This document shows, piece after piece, positions 16,965 through 26,318 of a stretch of 64,000 nucleotides of DNA; the first letter of the stretch is position 1, and the number at the start of each line of letters is the position of its first letter. Position numbers and translations under genes: made by a program. The stretch is from Phycisphaerales bacterium. Lineage in GTDB: Bacteria > Planctomycetota > Phycisphaerae > Phycisphaerales > UBA1924. Location of the stretch: contig JALSHH010000040.1 in NCBI GenBank assembly GCA_026982335.1, forward strand, positions 1 through 64,000, given 5' to 3'. The notes below the pieces were generated by a model. That model worked only from the letters and a program-made list of their open reading frames with translations. It searched no databases and had not been told where the DNA came from.

Positions 16965-18353
16965 CTATGGGCGGGAAGGCGGTGATGGGGGCATCGCAAC
17001 TTGGGATTGCCTTTGATGGATCCGTATGGTGTGTTGCCATTGTTTGGCCTGAATTGCGACGGATGCGATCACGCCAATCCCAATGATATGCAGAGGGGTA
17101 TAAAATGCGTTGAGCATCATGTCAATCGAGAAAATACATATTCCGAGCATGATTCCAACGGCTGGTGCCCAAAGTGCAGAGGTGATCGCGCGTCCTTTGA
17201 TTCTATAGATCATGAGCAAGCTTGGAAGTGCGGACATGGCGAGGAATGAGATGAGACCCACAAAGCCGTAGACCCCGAAAATGATGGTGGTCAGGCCATC
17301 AACGGCTCTGGCACTTCCGTCTTCTGCATCAACGGGTCGGTTTCGGCCATACCCACCCCAACCAAAGATTGGTTTTTTTAGTGCGTGCTGGGAGAAGCTG
17401 ACTTCTTGAGCGACCCGGGCCTGAAGCGATCTTGCTCGATCTGGGTCATATGATTCGATGGCTTCAAAGATGAGGTCTGGGGACCAGACATTTGAGATCC
17501 GGACGCCGAGGTAGATCGATGGTGCAAGTATCAAGGCAACCAGTGCAATACGGAGTCCAGTTGTGCGGACAAAAATTCCTGTTGCGGTGGTACCTGCGAG
17601 GAGGATGATGGCGCCTAAAGATCGAGAGAGGATGTTGGTGACCAGTATAATTGCAGTGAAGAAAGAAATTGGCAGGTTGAAAATTTTAATTTGTTTGGAT
17701 GCCGTGATCCAAAGCCACATTGCGACGGCTCCTGATGTGGCAAACCAGAGTCCAACTTCGAGCCCGTGTCTCATGAAGAGCATCGGTCGATAGCCACCCA
17801 AGCGTGCGGTCATGTGAAATGGGGATGCCCGATATCCGTAGATTTGATTATTGAGCTGTGGGCTCATTCGTGATTCCCACAGGGCCATGGGCACCGCGAA
17901 TAAACCAGCGAAAACGAACCAAATTGCGACAGCTTTAACATCGTTGGGATTTCGGATATAGACTCGGCCAAGGAGATACGGGACACCAAAGAGGAAGGTA
18001 TTGGCATAAGTTCCCGATATTCCATCGTAAACCCCGAGCCCATTGGTGATCGAGGTAGGGAGTGGGGCAAGGATGTAGATGAGGATTGGAAGGTCAATGA
18101 GCTTTGGTCTGAACTTCATCAACCCGGCGGAGTTTGAAATCAGCAGGCCCAAGAGGAGAGCGTAGGCAACAGAATATTCCTTCGTGAACATTGGAAGTCC
18201 GGGGAGATTGATCCCGCGCACTGGTGGGAGGAAGAGCCAGCCGACGACAATGGTTGCCATGACGCCTTTGACGCCCCGGAAGATGATCATAATCAGCGGG
18301 CCAAAGAGCAAGAAAAGAAACAGCACCGCGAGAACAAATTGATTACCTTGCAT
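16965..18353 (-). CDS. O-antigen ligase/polymerase-like membrane protein
   Basis: 462 residues with about eleven hydrophobic segments and a large loop at about 285-350 holding FGWGGYGRNRP. This layout is typical of the Wzy/WaaL superfamily, which polymerises or transfers lipid-linked glycan repeat units in the periplasm. It is the first gene of the minus-strand trio with the two dTDP-rhamnose enzymes, and the nearby glycosyltransferases fit a role as the polymerase of the exopolysaccharide. Sequence alone does not separate polymerase from ligase. The C-terminal tail is Gln/Pro/Ser-rich and cytoplasmic. Confidence 0.8.
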   Translation of the reverse strand: MQGNQFVLAVLFLFLLFGPLIMIIFRGVKGVMATIVVGWLFLPPVRGINLPGLPMFTKEYSVAYALLLGLLISNSAGLMKFRPKLIDLPILIYILAPLPTSITNGLGVYDGISGTYANTFLFGVPYLLGRVYIRNPNDVKAVAIWFVFAGLFAVPMALWESRMSPQLNNQIYGYRASPFHMTARLGGYRPMLFMRHGLEVGLWFATSGAVAMWLWITASKQIKIFNLPISFFTAIILVTNILSRSLGAIILLAGTTATGIFVRTTGLRIALVALILAPSIYLGVRISNVWSPDLIFEAIESYDPDRARSLQARVAQEVSFSQHALKKPIFGWGGYGRNRPVDAEDGSARAVDGLTTIIFGVYGFVGLISFLAMSALPSLLMIYRIKGRAITSALWAPAVGIMLGICIFSIDMMLNAFYTPLHIIGIGVIASVAIQAKQWQHTIRIHQRQSQVAMPPSPPSRP

Positions 18354-18760
18354 GGGGAATGTCCAGGTGCCGGGGGCATGGGGTCAGAGGGTGAATCGCT
18401 GGCGCTTGGGTGGGCGAAAAGTTCTTGCGTGCTCGATGGTTGGGTGCGTGATCGTGTGCCATATGCGGCGTTCCTCGTGATCTTGGAGGTATATCGGCGA
18501 TATGAAACAAGGTCTTGCAAGAATCGTATAGGATTTGAGCGTCGCAAGAGGGGTTCAGGTCAGGTATCTTTGGTTTGATCGTCCAAAGGCACATCGAAAC
18601 ATGCGTACCGATCATGAAGAAGGTGGGAATGGACGATATACTGCTGGATTCTGGCAAGAAATTGGCGAATCTCTATGAGAAAGACCTGGGCGGATCGTAG
18701 GGGCTGGTAGACATACCGAAATCACTCGCAAATGAAGAAAATCAACCAGGAACATCGGCG
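18354..18760. other. gene-free divergent intergenic region
   Basis: 407 bp between the minus-strand ligase operon and the plus-strand glycosyltransferase operon, so it should carry both promoters. No convincing -35/-10 pair, hairpin or small gene was identified. Confidence 0.5.
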
Positions 18761-19750
18761 ATGAAAGAGGGAGCAAAGAACTCGATTCAGCAGATGCGCC
18801 AACTTGCGATCATTGTGCTCAACTACAAGACCCCCGGGTTTGTGGTCGATTGTCTGCACTCGCTCAATGGGCAGATTGATCCTCAAACACAGGAGGTCAT
18901 CGTTGTGGACAATTGTTCGGGTGATGACTCGGTTATTGAGATCGAAAAAGCGATCGAATCCGCCGGGTGGGGGAGCTGGGCACGGGTGGTACGCTCGCCG
19001 GTCAATGGCGGGTTTGCAGCGGGGAACAATGTCGGGATCAAGGCATCCAATGCCAAGGTGTGCCTGTTGCTCAACTCTGATACAATTGTGCGCGATGGTG
19101 CGATTGAAACTTTGATGCGGACACTTGATGAGCATCCCGAGATCGGGATGATTGGGCCTCAGCTTGAATGGCCAGATGGGACGCATCAGATATCAACATT
19201 TCGATACGGTACGCCGATCACGGAGATGATCTATGCCTCTCGTTTGGGGATCATCGAACGAGTATTTCCTAAGCATGTTGTTGCCCGTGAACTCCATGCG
19301 TTTACCATCGGGATTGATTGGATCAGCTTCGCATGCGTTGCGATCCGGCGGGAGGTTTTTGAAGCAGTTGGGCTGCTTGATGAAGGTTATTTTATGTACT
19401 TTGAGGATGTGGCACTGTGCCGAAGGGCGACCAAGGCGGGGTTTGTGATTGGGTATCAGCCCGATGCCCGTGTCGTGCATTTGCGGGGTGGATCGTCACC
19501 GGTCAAGGAACAAACCCGTCAGCGCAAACGCCGACCGGCGTATTACTACGCAGCCCGTTCGCACTACCTTCGCAGCTTCTATGGGGTGTTGGGGCACATC
19601 CTTGCGAATTTGCTCTGGATGACCGGGTGGACGATTGGGGCATTGCGAGGACGGACTGGGGCGGTTGCCCATGAGTATATTGATATCTGGACATCACCAA
19701 AGCACAGGGTGCCGATCGGGAACAGCTTGGGTGGAGGGGATGATGGATAA
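18761..19750 (+). CDS. family 2 glycosyltransferase, rhamnosyltransferase-like
   Basis: 329 residues. The GT-A fold of family 2 is visible: IVLNYKTPGFVVDCLHSL at the start, EVIVVDNCSGDDS, NGGFAAGNNVGI, LLLNSDT (metal-binding region) and the acceptor region MYFEDVALCRRATKAGF. These patterns match cytoplasmic rhamnosyl- or glycosyltransferases that act on lipid-linked repeats, and the nearby dTDP-rhamnose genes fit. A C-terminal hydrophobic segment (about 275-292) may tether it to the membrane. ATG 18761 is used; ATG 18794 is possible. It begins a run of overlapping genes. Confidence 0.88.
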   Translation: MKEGAKNSIQQMRQLAIIVLNYKTPGFVVDCLHSLNGQIDPQTQEVIVVDNCSGDDSVIEIEKAIESAGWGSWARVVRSPVNGGFAAGNNVGIKASNAKVCLLLNSDTIVRDGAIETLMRTLDEHPEIGMIGPQLEWPDGTHQISTFRYGTPITEMIYASRLGIIERVFPKHVVARELHAFTIGIDWISFACVAIRREVFEAVGLLDEGYFMYFEDVALCRRATKAGFVIGYQPDARVVHLRGGSSPVKEQTRQRKRRPAYYYAARSHYLRSFYGVLGHILANLLWMTGWTIGALRGRTGAVAHEYIDIWTSPKHRVPIGNSLGGGDDG

Positions 19751-20660
19751 GCGCCAGCACTCAACACTCGAAGTTCGGCCGGACTTCATAATTATTGGTG
19801 CGATGAAGTGTGCCACGAGCACGATTCATGATCAGCTTTCGCACCAGCTTGGAGTTTCGATGTCCGAGCCCAAGGAGCCCAACTTTTTTTCGGATGATGC
19901 GCACTGGCGGATGGGGATTTCGTGGTACGAATCGCTCTTTGCGTCGATGCCCAGCGCCGATCTCAAGGGCGAATCCTCGACACACTACACCAAGTTGCCG
20001 ACTTATCCTTTGTGCGCCAAGCGGGTGCACGATTGGGTACCCGATGCGAAGTTGATCTATGTGATGCGTGACCCGATTGATCGGATTGTGTCGCAGTATA
20101 TCCATGAATGGTCGGTGCATGTGATTGAGGCGGATTGCAGCATTGATCGGGCGATTCGTGAGTATCCGATGCTGGTGGAGTATTCAAGGTATGCGATGCA
20201 GATCGAGCCATACATTGAGTTGTTTGGATTTGATGCGATTTTGCCGGTATTCTTTGAACGGGTGATGTGTGATCCTCAAGCGGAACTCGAGCGAATTGCT
20301 CGGCATATCGGGTATGCCAGCAAGGTTCGATGGCATGATGACGAGGCAAAGAATGTGTCGTCGCAGCGTCAACGCCGAAGCCCGGCGCTCAATGCGGTGC
20401 TCGATGTTCGGTTGATTCAGATGGCCAGGAGGACACTGATCCCCGAGTCGATTCGGAGTAAAATTCGATCCCGATGGTCGATGAATGAACGGCCCAAGCT
20501 TTCCGATGATTCGCTTGCGTATTTGTACGAACAACTCGACCCTGATCTTGCTCTTCTTGGAAAGCATCTGGGGATGGATCTGAGTTGCCAGAAATTTAAG
20601 AAGCAGGTGGTTGTTGGTGATGCACCCGAATGGTTGAAGGTGGGGGTGAATCATGGGTGA
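19740..20660 (+). CDS. sulfotransferase (PAPS-dependent)
   Basis: 306 residues from ATG 19740, within the end of the previous gene and preceded by GGTGGAGGGG. The 5'-phosphosulfate loop is GAMKCATSTI (K23) and the 3'-phosphate site is MRDPIDRIVSQY (R110, S118). EPNFFSD and YTKLPTYP are also typical of this family. The location among glycosyltransferases suggests that it sulfates the exopolysaccharide or an intermediate in the cytoplasm. No APS/PAPS synthesis gene is in the window. The loop has CATS where many members have GTTS. Confidence 0.87.
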   Translation: MMDKRQHSTLEVRPDFIIIGAMKCATSTIHDQLSHQLGVSMSEPKEPNFFSDDAHWRMGISWYESLFASMPSADLKGESSTHYTKLPTYPLCAKRVHDWVPDAKLIYVMRDPIDRIVSQYIHEWSVHVIEADCSIDRAIREYPMLVEYSRYAMQIEPYIELFGFDAILPVFFERVMCDPQAELERIARHIGYASKVRWHDDEAKNVSSQRQRRSPALNAVLDVRLIQMARRTLIPESIRSKIRSRWSMNERPKLSDDSLAYLYEQLDPDLALLGKHLGMDLSCQKFKKQVVVGDAPEWLKVGVNHG

Positions 20661-21696
20661 GCACAATGACCTGCGGACGGCTGTCGGTGTTGTGGCGATT
20701 GGTCGAAACGAGGGAGATCGGCTCAGGCGATGCTTGCACTCGGCCAAGGCGCAGACCGACCAGGTGGTGTATGTCGATTCGGGATCGACCGATGATTCGG
20801 TGGCGTTTGCCGAATCAATTGGAGTCGAGGTGGTGAATCTTGACACCTCCATCCCGTTCACGGCGGCGCGTGCGCGCAACGAGGGAATCGCACGGTTAAT
20901 CGAGCGTTGGACGACGATCGAATATGTCCATGTGCTCGATGGGGATTGCGAGTTTCAGGATGGCTGGATTCAGATTGCCTATGACTTTATGCGGGCGAAC
21001 GAAGATGCAGCAGTGGTCTGTGGACGAAGACGCGAACGCAATCCCGGAGCATCACGATATAATCTGATGTGTGATCTCGAATGGGATACCCCGATCGGGC
21101 AGGCCAGATCTTGTGGCGGTGATGCGCTGTTCTTGCTCAAAGCATTCAATGAAGTTGGTGGGTACAACCCGTCGGTAATCGCGGGCGAAGAACCTGAATT
21201 GTGTGTGAGGATTCGGGGCAAGGGGTACACGGTGCATCGGTTGGATCATGAGATGACGCTGCACGATGCGTCGATGACCCGGTTCTCGCAGTATTGGCAG
21301 CGAGCCAAACGGGCTGGTCATGCGTATGCACAGGGTGCCGATATGCACGGTAAGCCTCCAGAGCGGCATTGTGTCAGGCAAACTCGCTCGGCGATTGTTT
21401 GGGGTTTGATTTTGCCGATTCTGGCGATCGGACTATCATGGTGGACCTCTGGATTGTCGATTGCGGTATATCTTTTGATGATGTGCGCACAAATCTGGCG
21501 GATTCGAACTGGGCAGATTAAGATCGGACGCTCGAAGCAACACGCGACCTTGTTGGCGATTTTTATTATGCTCGCCAAGTATGCCCAGGCAAGCGGAGTG
21601 TTGCTCTACTGGTATCGCAAGGTGACGGGGAAGCAGGCGACGCTGATTGAATACAAAGGCGCTGCTGATACCCAAGATGGAGGGGGCAATGGGTAA
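20653..21696 (+). CDS. family 2 glycosyltransferase with C-terminal membrane segments
   Basis: 347 residues overlapping the sulfotransferase by 8 bp. Family 2 motifs are VVAIGRNEGDRLRRCL, VVYVDSGSTDDS, ARARNEGI, HVLDGDCEF (the metal-binding DGD) and GGDALFLLKAFNEVGGYNP with AGEEPELCVRIR. Two or three hydrophobic stretches at about 250-315 suggest membrane attachment. It probably adds one sugar of the repeat unit; the sugar cannot be read from sequence. Gene order and overlap show it belongs to the same transcript as the sulfotransferase and the following family 4 enzyme. Confidence 0.88.
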   Translation: MGEHNDLRTAVGVVAIGRNEGDRLRRCLHSAKAQTDQVVYVDSGSTDDSVAFAESIGVEVVNLDTSIPFTAARARNEGIARLIERWTTIEYVHVLDGDCEFQDGWIQIAYDFMRANEDAAVVCGRRRERNPGASRYNLMCDLEWDTPIGQARSCGGDALFLLKAFNEVGGYNPSVIAGEEPELCVRIRGKGYTVHRLDHEMTLHDASMTRFSQYWQRAKRAGHAYAQGADMHGKPPERHCVRQTRSAIVWGLILPILAIGLSWWTSGLSIAVYLLMMCAQIWRIRTGQIKIGRSKQHATLLAIFIMLAKYAQASGVLLYWYRKVTGKQATLIEYKGAADTQDGGGNG

Positions 21697-22927
21697 CGAA
21701 GTAATTTTGTATATGTCAGGGACTGTGCCAGTTCGTTCGGAGACCTTTGTGTATCGTGAGATTTTCGCACTTCGCACACTGGGTCTTGATGTTCAGACGG
21801 CGTCGGTTCATCGGCCGGTGCGCGGGCTTGATGATGGTCGGCTCGAAGAGATGGCAGAATCGACGGTAGAGATTTATTCGTCGGGGGCAGGTCTGATTGT
21901 GCGTGATATGCTCGCTGAGTTCTTGACCCACCCGTTTCGAACCGTCGGAACAATTTTCCGGTGTGCACTCGATGCCTTTTTTTCGACAGATGTTATAATG
22001 TCGCGCCGGCTGAAGGTACTTTGGCAGGGGATTGCAGGAATCGCCTTGGCACACAGGATTCGCAAGAAACGGATCACGCATATTCATGCCCACATGGCCC
22101 ATGTTCCGACCACGATTGCAATGTATGCTGCGAGACAACTTGGGATATCGTTTAGTTTTACGGGCCATGCCAATGATATTTTTCCCAATCGCACGCTGCT
22201 CAAAGAGAAGCTCGAGCGGGCGAGTTATGCCAACTGTATCAGTTATTGGCATCGAGATTTTTTTCGATCAATTGTGCCCAGATCCGACACGGAATATCCG
22301 ATCGTGCGTTGTGGCGTAGACACCAGTAAATACGAAGCAATACCCGCACCGTCGGGCGAGAGGCTCGAAGTGCTCAGCGTTGGCCGACTTGTTGAGAAAA
22401 AGGGGTTTGATGTGCTCATCAGGGCAGCAGGGGAGATTGCCCAAAAGGGTGGGGCGGCGGTGCGAGTGACGATTGCTGGTGGCGGTCCCGAAGAGAAAAA
22501 GCTCAAAGAATTGATTGCTGAGTTGCCTCCGAGTGCTGAGGTGGTCATGCTTGGCGAGACGGATAACGATCAGGTGATGGATTTGATGAGTCGGGCCGAT
22601 GTTTTTGCGCTTCCGTGCCGGGTTGCGAGTTCAGGAGATCGAGATGGTATTCCGGTGGTGTTAATGGAGGCCATGGCTCGCGGACGATGTGTGATTGCGG
22701 GTGATCTTGAAACGATTCGTGAATTGATCGAGGATGGGATATCAGGGATCATGATTCCGCCTGGGGATCAAGAAGCATTGGAGAAGGTGTTGATCGAGTT
22801 GGCGAATAATCGGGCACGGATCGATGAATTAGGATTGGCTGCGAGGAAGCGGATCGAAGACGAGTTTGATCTGAAGCTCAACGCTGAACGGATCAAGGAA
22901 ACTTTGGAAACAAGAGGGTTGATATGA
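21689..22927 (+). CDS. family 4 glycosyltransferase (GT-B)
   Basis: 412 residues from ATG 21689, which overlaps the previous stop (ATGGGTAA) and follows GGAGGGGG. The GT-B layout is clear: an N-terminal domain with SETFVYREIFALRTLG and HIHAHMAHVPTT, then the donor domain with LSVGRLVEKKGFDVLI, IAGGGPEEKKL, DVFALPCRVASSGDRDGIPVVLMEAMA (the E-x7-E motif) and a GISGIMIPPGD tail. It should transfer a nucleotide-activated sugar to the growing repeat unit at the inner membrane. It overlaps the next gene by ATGA. Confidence 0.9.
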   Translation: MGNEVILYMSGTVPVRSETFVYREIFALRTLGLDVQTASVHRPVRGLDDGRLEEMAESTVEIYSSGAGLIVRDMLAEFLTHPFRTVGTIFRCALDAFFSTDVIMSRRLKVLWQGIAGIALAHRIRKKRITHIHAHMAHVPTTIAMYAARQLGISFSFTGHANDIFPNRTLLKEKLERASYANCISYWHRDFFRSIVPRSDTEYPIVRCGVDTSKYEAIPAPSGERLEVLSVGRLVEKKGFDVLIRAAGEIAQKGGAAVRVTIAGGGPEEKKLKELIAELPPSAEVVMLGETDNDQVMDLMSRADVFALPCRVASSGDRDGIPVVLMEAMARGRCVIAGDLETIRELIEDGISGIMIPPGDQEALEKVLIELANNRARIDELGLAARKRIEDEFDLKLNAERIKETLETRGLI

Positions 22928-23862
22928 GTGAATCCCGCCGACGGTACCTGCTGATCACACCATGTCGAAATGAGGAAGATTATCTCCAGATTACGATCGA
23001 TTCAATCGGTGCGCAGACGGTTCTGCCCGCGTGTTGGGTAATCGTCGATGACGGTTCGACTGATCGCACGCCTGAAATCCTCAAAGCGGCCTGCGAAGAG
23101 TATCCGTTTATCAAAGTGGTCAAACGAGCTGATCGTGGGGAGCGAGCGGTCGGGCCTGGTGTGATTCAGGCGTTTTATGCGGGATACGAATCGGTCGATG
23201 TTTCACAGTTTGTTTATATTTGTAAAATGGATGCAGATTTGAAGTTGCCTCCAAGGTACTTTGAGCGTTTGATGGAGGAAATGGAAAAAGACAAGCGGCT
23301 AGGCGGAGTGTCGGGCAAGATGTTTTTGCGAGATGACACCGGTGTTTTACATCACGAACGTAGAGGTGATGACCATGCGGCCGGTCCAACCAAGTTTTAC
23401 CGACGGTCATGTTTCGAAGAAATTGGAGGATTTGTCCGTATGGTTGGGTGGGACGGTATTGATGGGCACATGTGTCGTCTCAAAGGGTGGGTGGCTCGTT
23501 CAATAATGGATGATGAACTCAAAGTTGAACACCTTCGACAAATGGGATCAAGTGACAAGGGTGTTTTGTCTGGGCGTGTGAGAGGTGGACAGGGTAAGTG
23601 GCGGTTGGGTTCATCGCCTTGGTACTTGCTGGCAACGGCGGTCTATCGTGCGTTTGATAAACCATACATCATTGGTGCGTGTGCGATGGTCTATGGATAC
23701 TTTTACGCGATGTTTGCCGGGATAGAACGGTATAATGACCCTGTGTATCTCAAGCATCTTCGTAGGTATGAATGGGCCGTGCTCATTAAAGGGAAAAACA
23801 TAGCAACGAGTGCGTGTCATGATCGGATTCGTGCAAGCGATCAACATGGGGAGGCCGTGTGA
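22924..23862 (+). CDS. family 2 glycosyltransferase
   Basis: 312 residues overlapping its neighbours by ATGA upstream and GTGA downstream. The family 2 motifs are LITPCRNEEDYLQITI, WVIVDDGSTDRTPEI, YICKMDADLKLPP (DAD) and FEEIGGFVRMVGWDGIDGHMCRLKGW, followed by a C-terminal hydrophobic segment. It probably adds a sugar of the same repeat unit. The sugar and linkage are unknown. Confidence 0.88.
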   Translation: MSESRRRYLLITPCRNEEDYLQITIDSIGAQTVLPACWVIVDDGSTDRTPEILKAACEEYPFIKVVKRADRGERAVGPGVIQAFYAGYESVDVSQFVYICKMDADLKLPPRYFERLMEEMEKDKRLGGVSGKMFLRDDTGVLHHERRGDDHAAGPTKFYRRSCFEEIGGFVRMVGWDGIDGHMCRLKGWVARSIMDDELKVEHLRQMGSSDKGVLSGRVRGGQGKWRLGSSPWYLLATAVYRAFDKPYIIGACAMVYGYFYAMFAGIERYNDPVYLKHLRRYEWAVLIKGKNIATSACHDRIRASDQHGEAV

Positions 23863-24329
23863 GCGTTGACAGATCAAGTCGTTCGAAAAAAATCCTCGCA
23901 GTCGCATCTGGTGGCGGGCACTGGGTTCAGCTTCGCCGCTTAGCACCTGCGTTTGATGGATGCGATGTGACTTATGTGACGGTAGAGCGTAGCTATCGGG
24001 ATCAGGTTGGCAATGCAAAGTTTCGAGTTGTACTCGATGCGACTCGTTGGAACAAGTTTAAATTATTGCTCATGCTATTCCAAATTGCATGGATTATGAT
24101 TTGGGTTCGCCCAGATGTTGTGGTCTCGACTGGGGCAGCTTCAGGATTCTTTGCATTGCGGTTAGGCAAGTTGCTTGGCGCACGAACAATCTGGATTGAT
24201 TCGATTGCTAATATTGAAGAAATGTCTATGTCTGGTCAAAAGATCGGTCCGCATGCTGGGCTTTGGTTGACGCAATGGCCCCATCTCGCCAAAGTGGGTG
24301 GTCCAGAGTACAAGGGGGCGGTACTGTGA
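23859..24329 (+). CDS. Alg14-like glycosyltransferase anchor subunit (PssD/Cps14F type)
   Basis: 156 residues from GTG 23859. ILAVASGGGHWVQLRRL, a membrane-associated segment (about 66-86), PDVVVSTGAASGFFALRLGKLLGA and IWIDSIANIEEMSMSG match the Alg14 family. In bacteria this subunit (PssD, Cps14F) anchors and activates the catalytic Alg13-like partner encoded by the next gene, with which it overlaps by GTGA. The pair usually adds a hexose or glucuronic acid as the second sugar of the repeat unit. Confidence 0.88.
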   Translation: MSVDRSSRSKKILAVASGGGHWVQLRRLAPAFDGCDVTYVTVERSYRDQVGNAKFRVVLDATRWNKFKLLLMLFQIAWIMIWVRPDVVVSTGAASGFFALRLGKLLGARTIWIDSIANIEEMSMSGQKIGPHAGLWLTQWPHLAKVGGPEYKGAVL

Positions 24330-24811
24330 TCTTCGTGACGGTGGGACATCAGATGCCATTCGACCGGATGGTGCGGGCGGTGGATCAGTGGGCAGCTGCT
24401 CATAATCGCGACGATGTTTTTGCGCAGATCGGCGCAGCGAAATATGTGCCCAAGCGTATTCAATGGTCAGCAACGATTGATCCTAGTGAGTTTTCTCAAC
24501 GGATTGCTGATGCCGATGTCGTTGTGGCCCATGCCGGGATGGGTACGATTCTGACTGCATTTGAACTCGGTACACCAATTCTAGTCATGCCTCGGCGGGC
24601 GGCACTTCATGAAACTCGCAATGATCATCAGGTGGCGACAGCTCAGCGGTTTTTTGAAATGGGGCGACTCGCAGTGGCAATGGATGAACACGAGTTGCCT
24701 GAAATGCTCGATCATGTGTCGAATCTAACGGCTGGGGGAGTAATTTCCTCCAGTGCATCGCCCGAACTCATTCAAGCACTGGTGTCGTATATCCATCAGA
24801 CCGATCAATAG
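24326..24811 (+). CDS. Alg13-like glycosyltransferase catalytic subunit (PssE/Cps14G type)
   Basis: 161 residues. The start is GTG 24326, which overlaps the Alg14-like stop and begins directly with the conserved IFVTVGHQMPFDRMV. The donor-binding part, VVVAHAGMGTILTAFELGTPILVMPRRAALHETRNDHQ, matches Alg13/MurG-like enzymes. It should work only as a complex with the preceding subunit. A longer upstream frame exists but would overlap the Alg14-like domain and has no support. Confidence 0.87.
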   Translation: MIFVTVGHQMPFDRMVRAVDQWAAAHNRDDVFAQIGAAKYVPKRIQWSATIDPSEFSQRIADADVVVAHAGMGTILTAFELGTPILVMPRRAALHETRNDHQVATAQRFFEMGRLAVAMDEHELPEMLDHVSNLTAGGVISSSASPELIQALVSYIHQTDQ

Positions 24812-24887
24812 AGGCGATACCAAGCCTACATGCTGTATGCTGAGTAGGATATCGGACACAGACGAACATCACCCATTGGAACAGGCA

Positions 24888-26246
24888 ATGACACATACTA
24901 TGACTGACCACGCTCAAGAGCTCAAGAACAAAATTCAATCAAAGACCGCAATTGTAGGAATCGTTGGGCTTGGCTATGTTGGGCTTCCGCTTGCGGATGC
25001 GCTTCATATTGGTGGGCTTGAGGTGCTCGGGTTTGATGTTGACCCATCAAAGATCGAGCACCTTGCCAAAGGAGAAAATTACCTCAAGCATCTGGGCGCG
25101 GAGATGACCGGGCGACTGAGCAAATCCGATCGGTTTGAAGCCACCACCGACTTCGATCGGCTCGATGAACCCGATGTGATTCTGGTCTGTGTGCCGACAC
25201 CTGTCGGGACGCATCTTGAACCGGATTTGAGTTATGTAATCCAGACCGCGCAGGCGATCGGGGCCAAGCTTCGCCCGGGGCAATTGGTGGTGCTTGAATC
25301 AACGACCTATCCAGGAACAACTACAGGTGACTTCGTGCCCGCGATGCTCAAAGCAGCCAGCGAACATAATCGTGGTTCATTTACGGTTGGTGAGGATGTC
25401 TTCGTTGCCTTCTCGCCCGAGCGCGAAGATCCAGGACGGAAATCACACACAACCACAACCATCCCCAAACTCGTCGGTGGCGTTGATCCGGTTTCGACTG
25501 AACTTGCTTGCGCTGCGTATGCACACGGTGTCACCGAAGTCGTGCCGGTGTCGTCGGCAGAGGTTGCCGAGGCTGCCAAAATTGTCGAAAATGTCTTCCG
25601 TGCGGTTAACATTGCACTCGTCAATGAACTCAAGACCGTATTTGATGCGATGGACATTGATGTCTGGGAAGTGATCCAGGCAGCTTCGACTAAACCATTC
25701 GGATTTATGCCGTTCTATCCTGGTCCTGGGCTTGGCGGACACTGCATCCCGATCGACCCATTCTACCTGACATGGAAAGCACGCGAGCATGGGTGCGTGA
25801 CGCGGTTTATTGAACTCGCTGGCGAGATTAACCGCGGGATGCCTGAGTATGTGATCGAGAAGACAGCTGAGGCGCTCAACGACGATTGTAAATCGGTCAA
25901 AGGCTCAAAGGTGCTTGTGGTTGGATTGGCGTATAAACCTAATATTGATGACACCCGCGAGACACCAGCAGCGGAGATTATCGAACTGCTTGCCCATCGC
26001 GGAGCAGTTGTGAGCTATCACGATCCACATGTTGACAAATTCCCCAACATGCGGAACTATTCATTCGATATGCACTCCGTTGAGCTTGATCCCAAAACAC
26101 TCCAAGCAGCAGATTGCGTGATGATTGTGACGGATCATCAGGTGATCGACTGGCACATGATTGGCCAACACGCCAAGCTCATCATCGACACACGCAACGC
26201 GATGAATGGCATAACCCCAGTGAAGGCTCGGATTGTCAAGGCGTGA
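24888..26246 (+). CDS. nucleotide-sugar 6-dehydrogenase, UDP-GlcNAc/UDP-ManNAc type
   Basis: 452 residues from ATG 24888 (GGAACAGG just upstream; ATG 24900 is an alternative). This is the UDP-glucose/GDP-mannose dehydrogenase family: NAD-binding GLGYVGLP (G27, G29, G32), substrate region STTYPGTT, and catalytic Cys286 in GLGGHCIPIDPFYL. The IPIDPFYL form and the length are closer to UDP-N-acetylglucosamine/mannosamine dehydrogenases (WbpA, WecC) than to UDP-glucose dehydrogenase. It supplies a uronic acid sugar to the polymer. It lies 76 bp after the Alg13-like gene and closes the glycan cluster. Confidence 0.9.
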   Translation: MTHTMTDHAQELKNKIQSKTAIVGIVGLGYVGLPLADALHIGGLEVLGFDVDPSKIEHLAKGENYLKHLGAEMTGRLSKSDRFEATTDFDRLDEPDVILVCVPTPVGTHLEPDLSYVIQTAQAIGAKLRPGQLVVLESTTYPGTTTGDFVPAMLKAASEHNRGSFTVGEDVFVAFSPEREDPGRKSHTTTTIPKLVGGVDPVSTELACAAYAHGVTEVVPVSSAEVAEAAKIVENVFRAVNIALVNELKTVFDAMDIDVWEVIQAASTKPFGFMPFYPGPGLGGHCIPIDPFYLTWKAREHGCVTRFIELAGEINRGMPEYVIEKTAEALNDDCKSVKGSKVLVVGLAYKPNIDDTRETPAAEIIELLAHRGAVVSYHDPHVDKFPNMRNYSFDMHSVELDPKTLQAADCVMIVTDHQVIDWHMIGQHAKLIIDTRNAMNGITPVKARIVKA

Positions 26247-26318
26247 GTGCTCTGGTTTTCAAGGGATAAGATACCATCGGATTTCCGTCGCTAGGGGCAT
26301 GGAGCCGAGGAGTATCAA

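Noticed and set aside
18343-18657. Minus-strand frame of 104 codons in the divergent region
   Set aside because: It overlaps the ligase start in another frame; the protein is Pro/His/Ser-rich without motifs.
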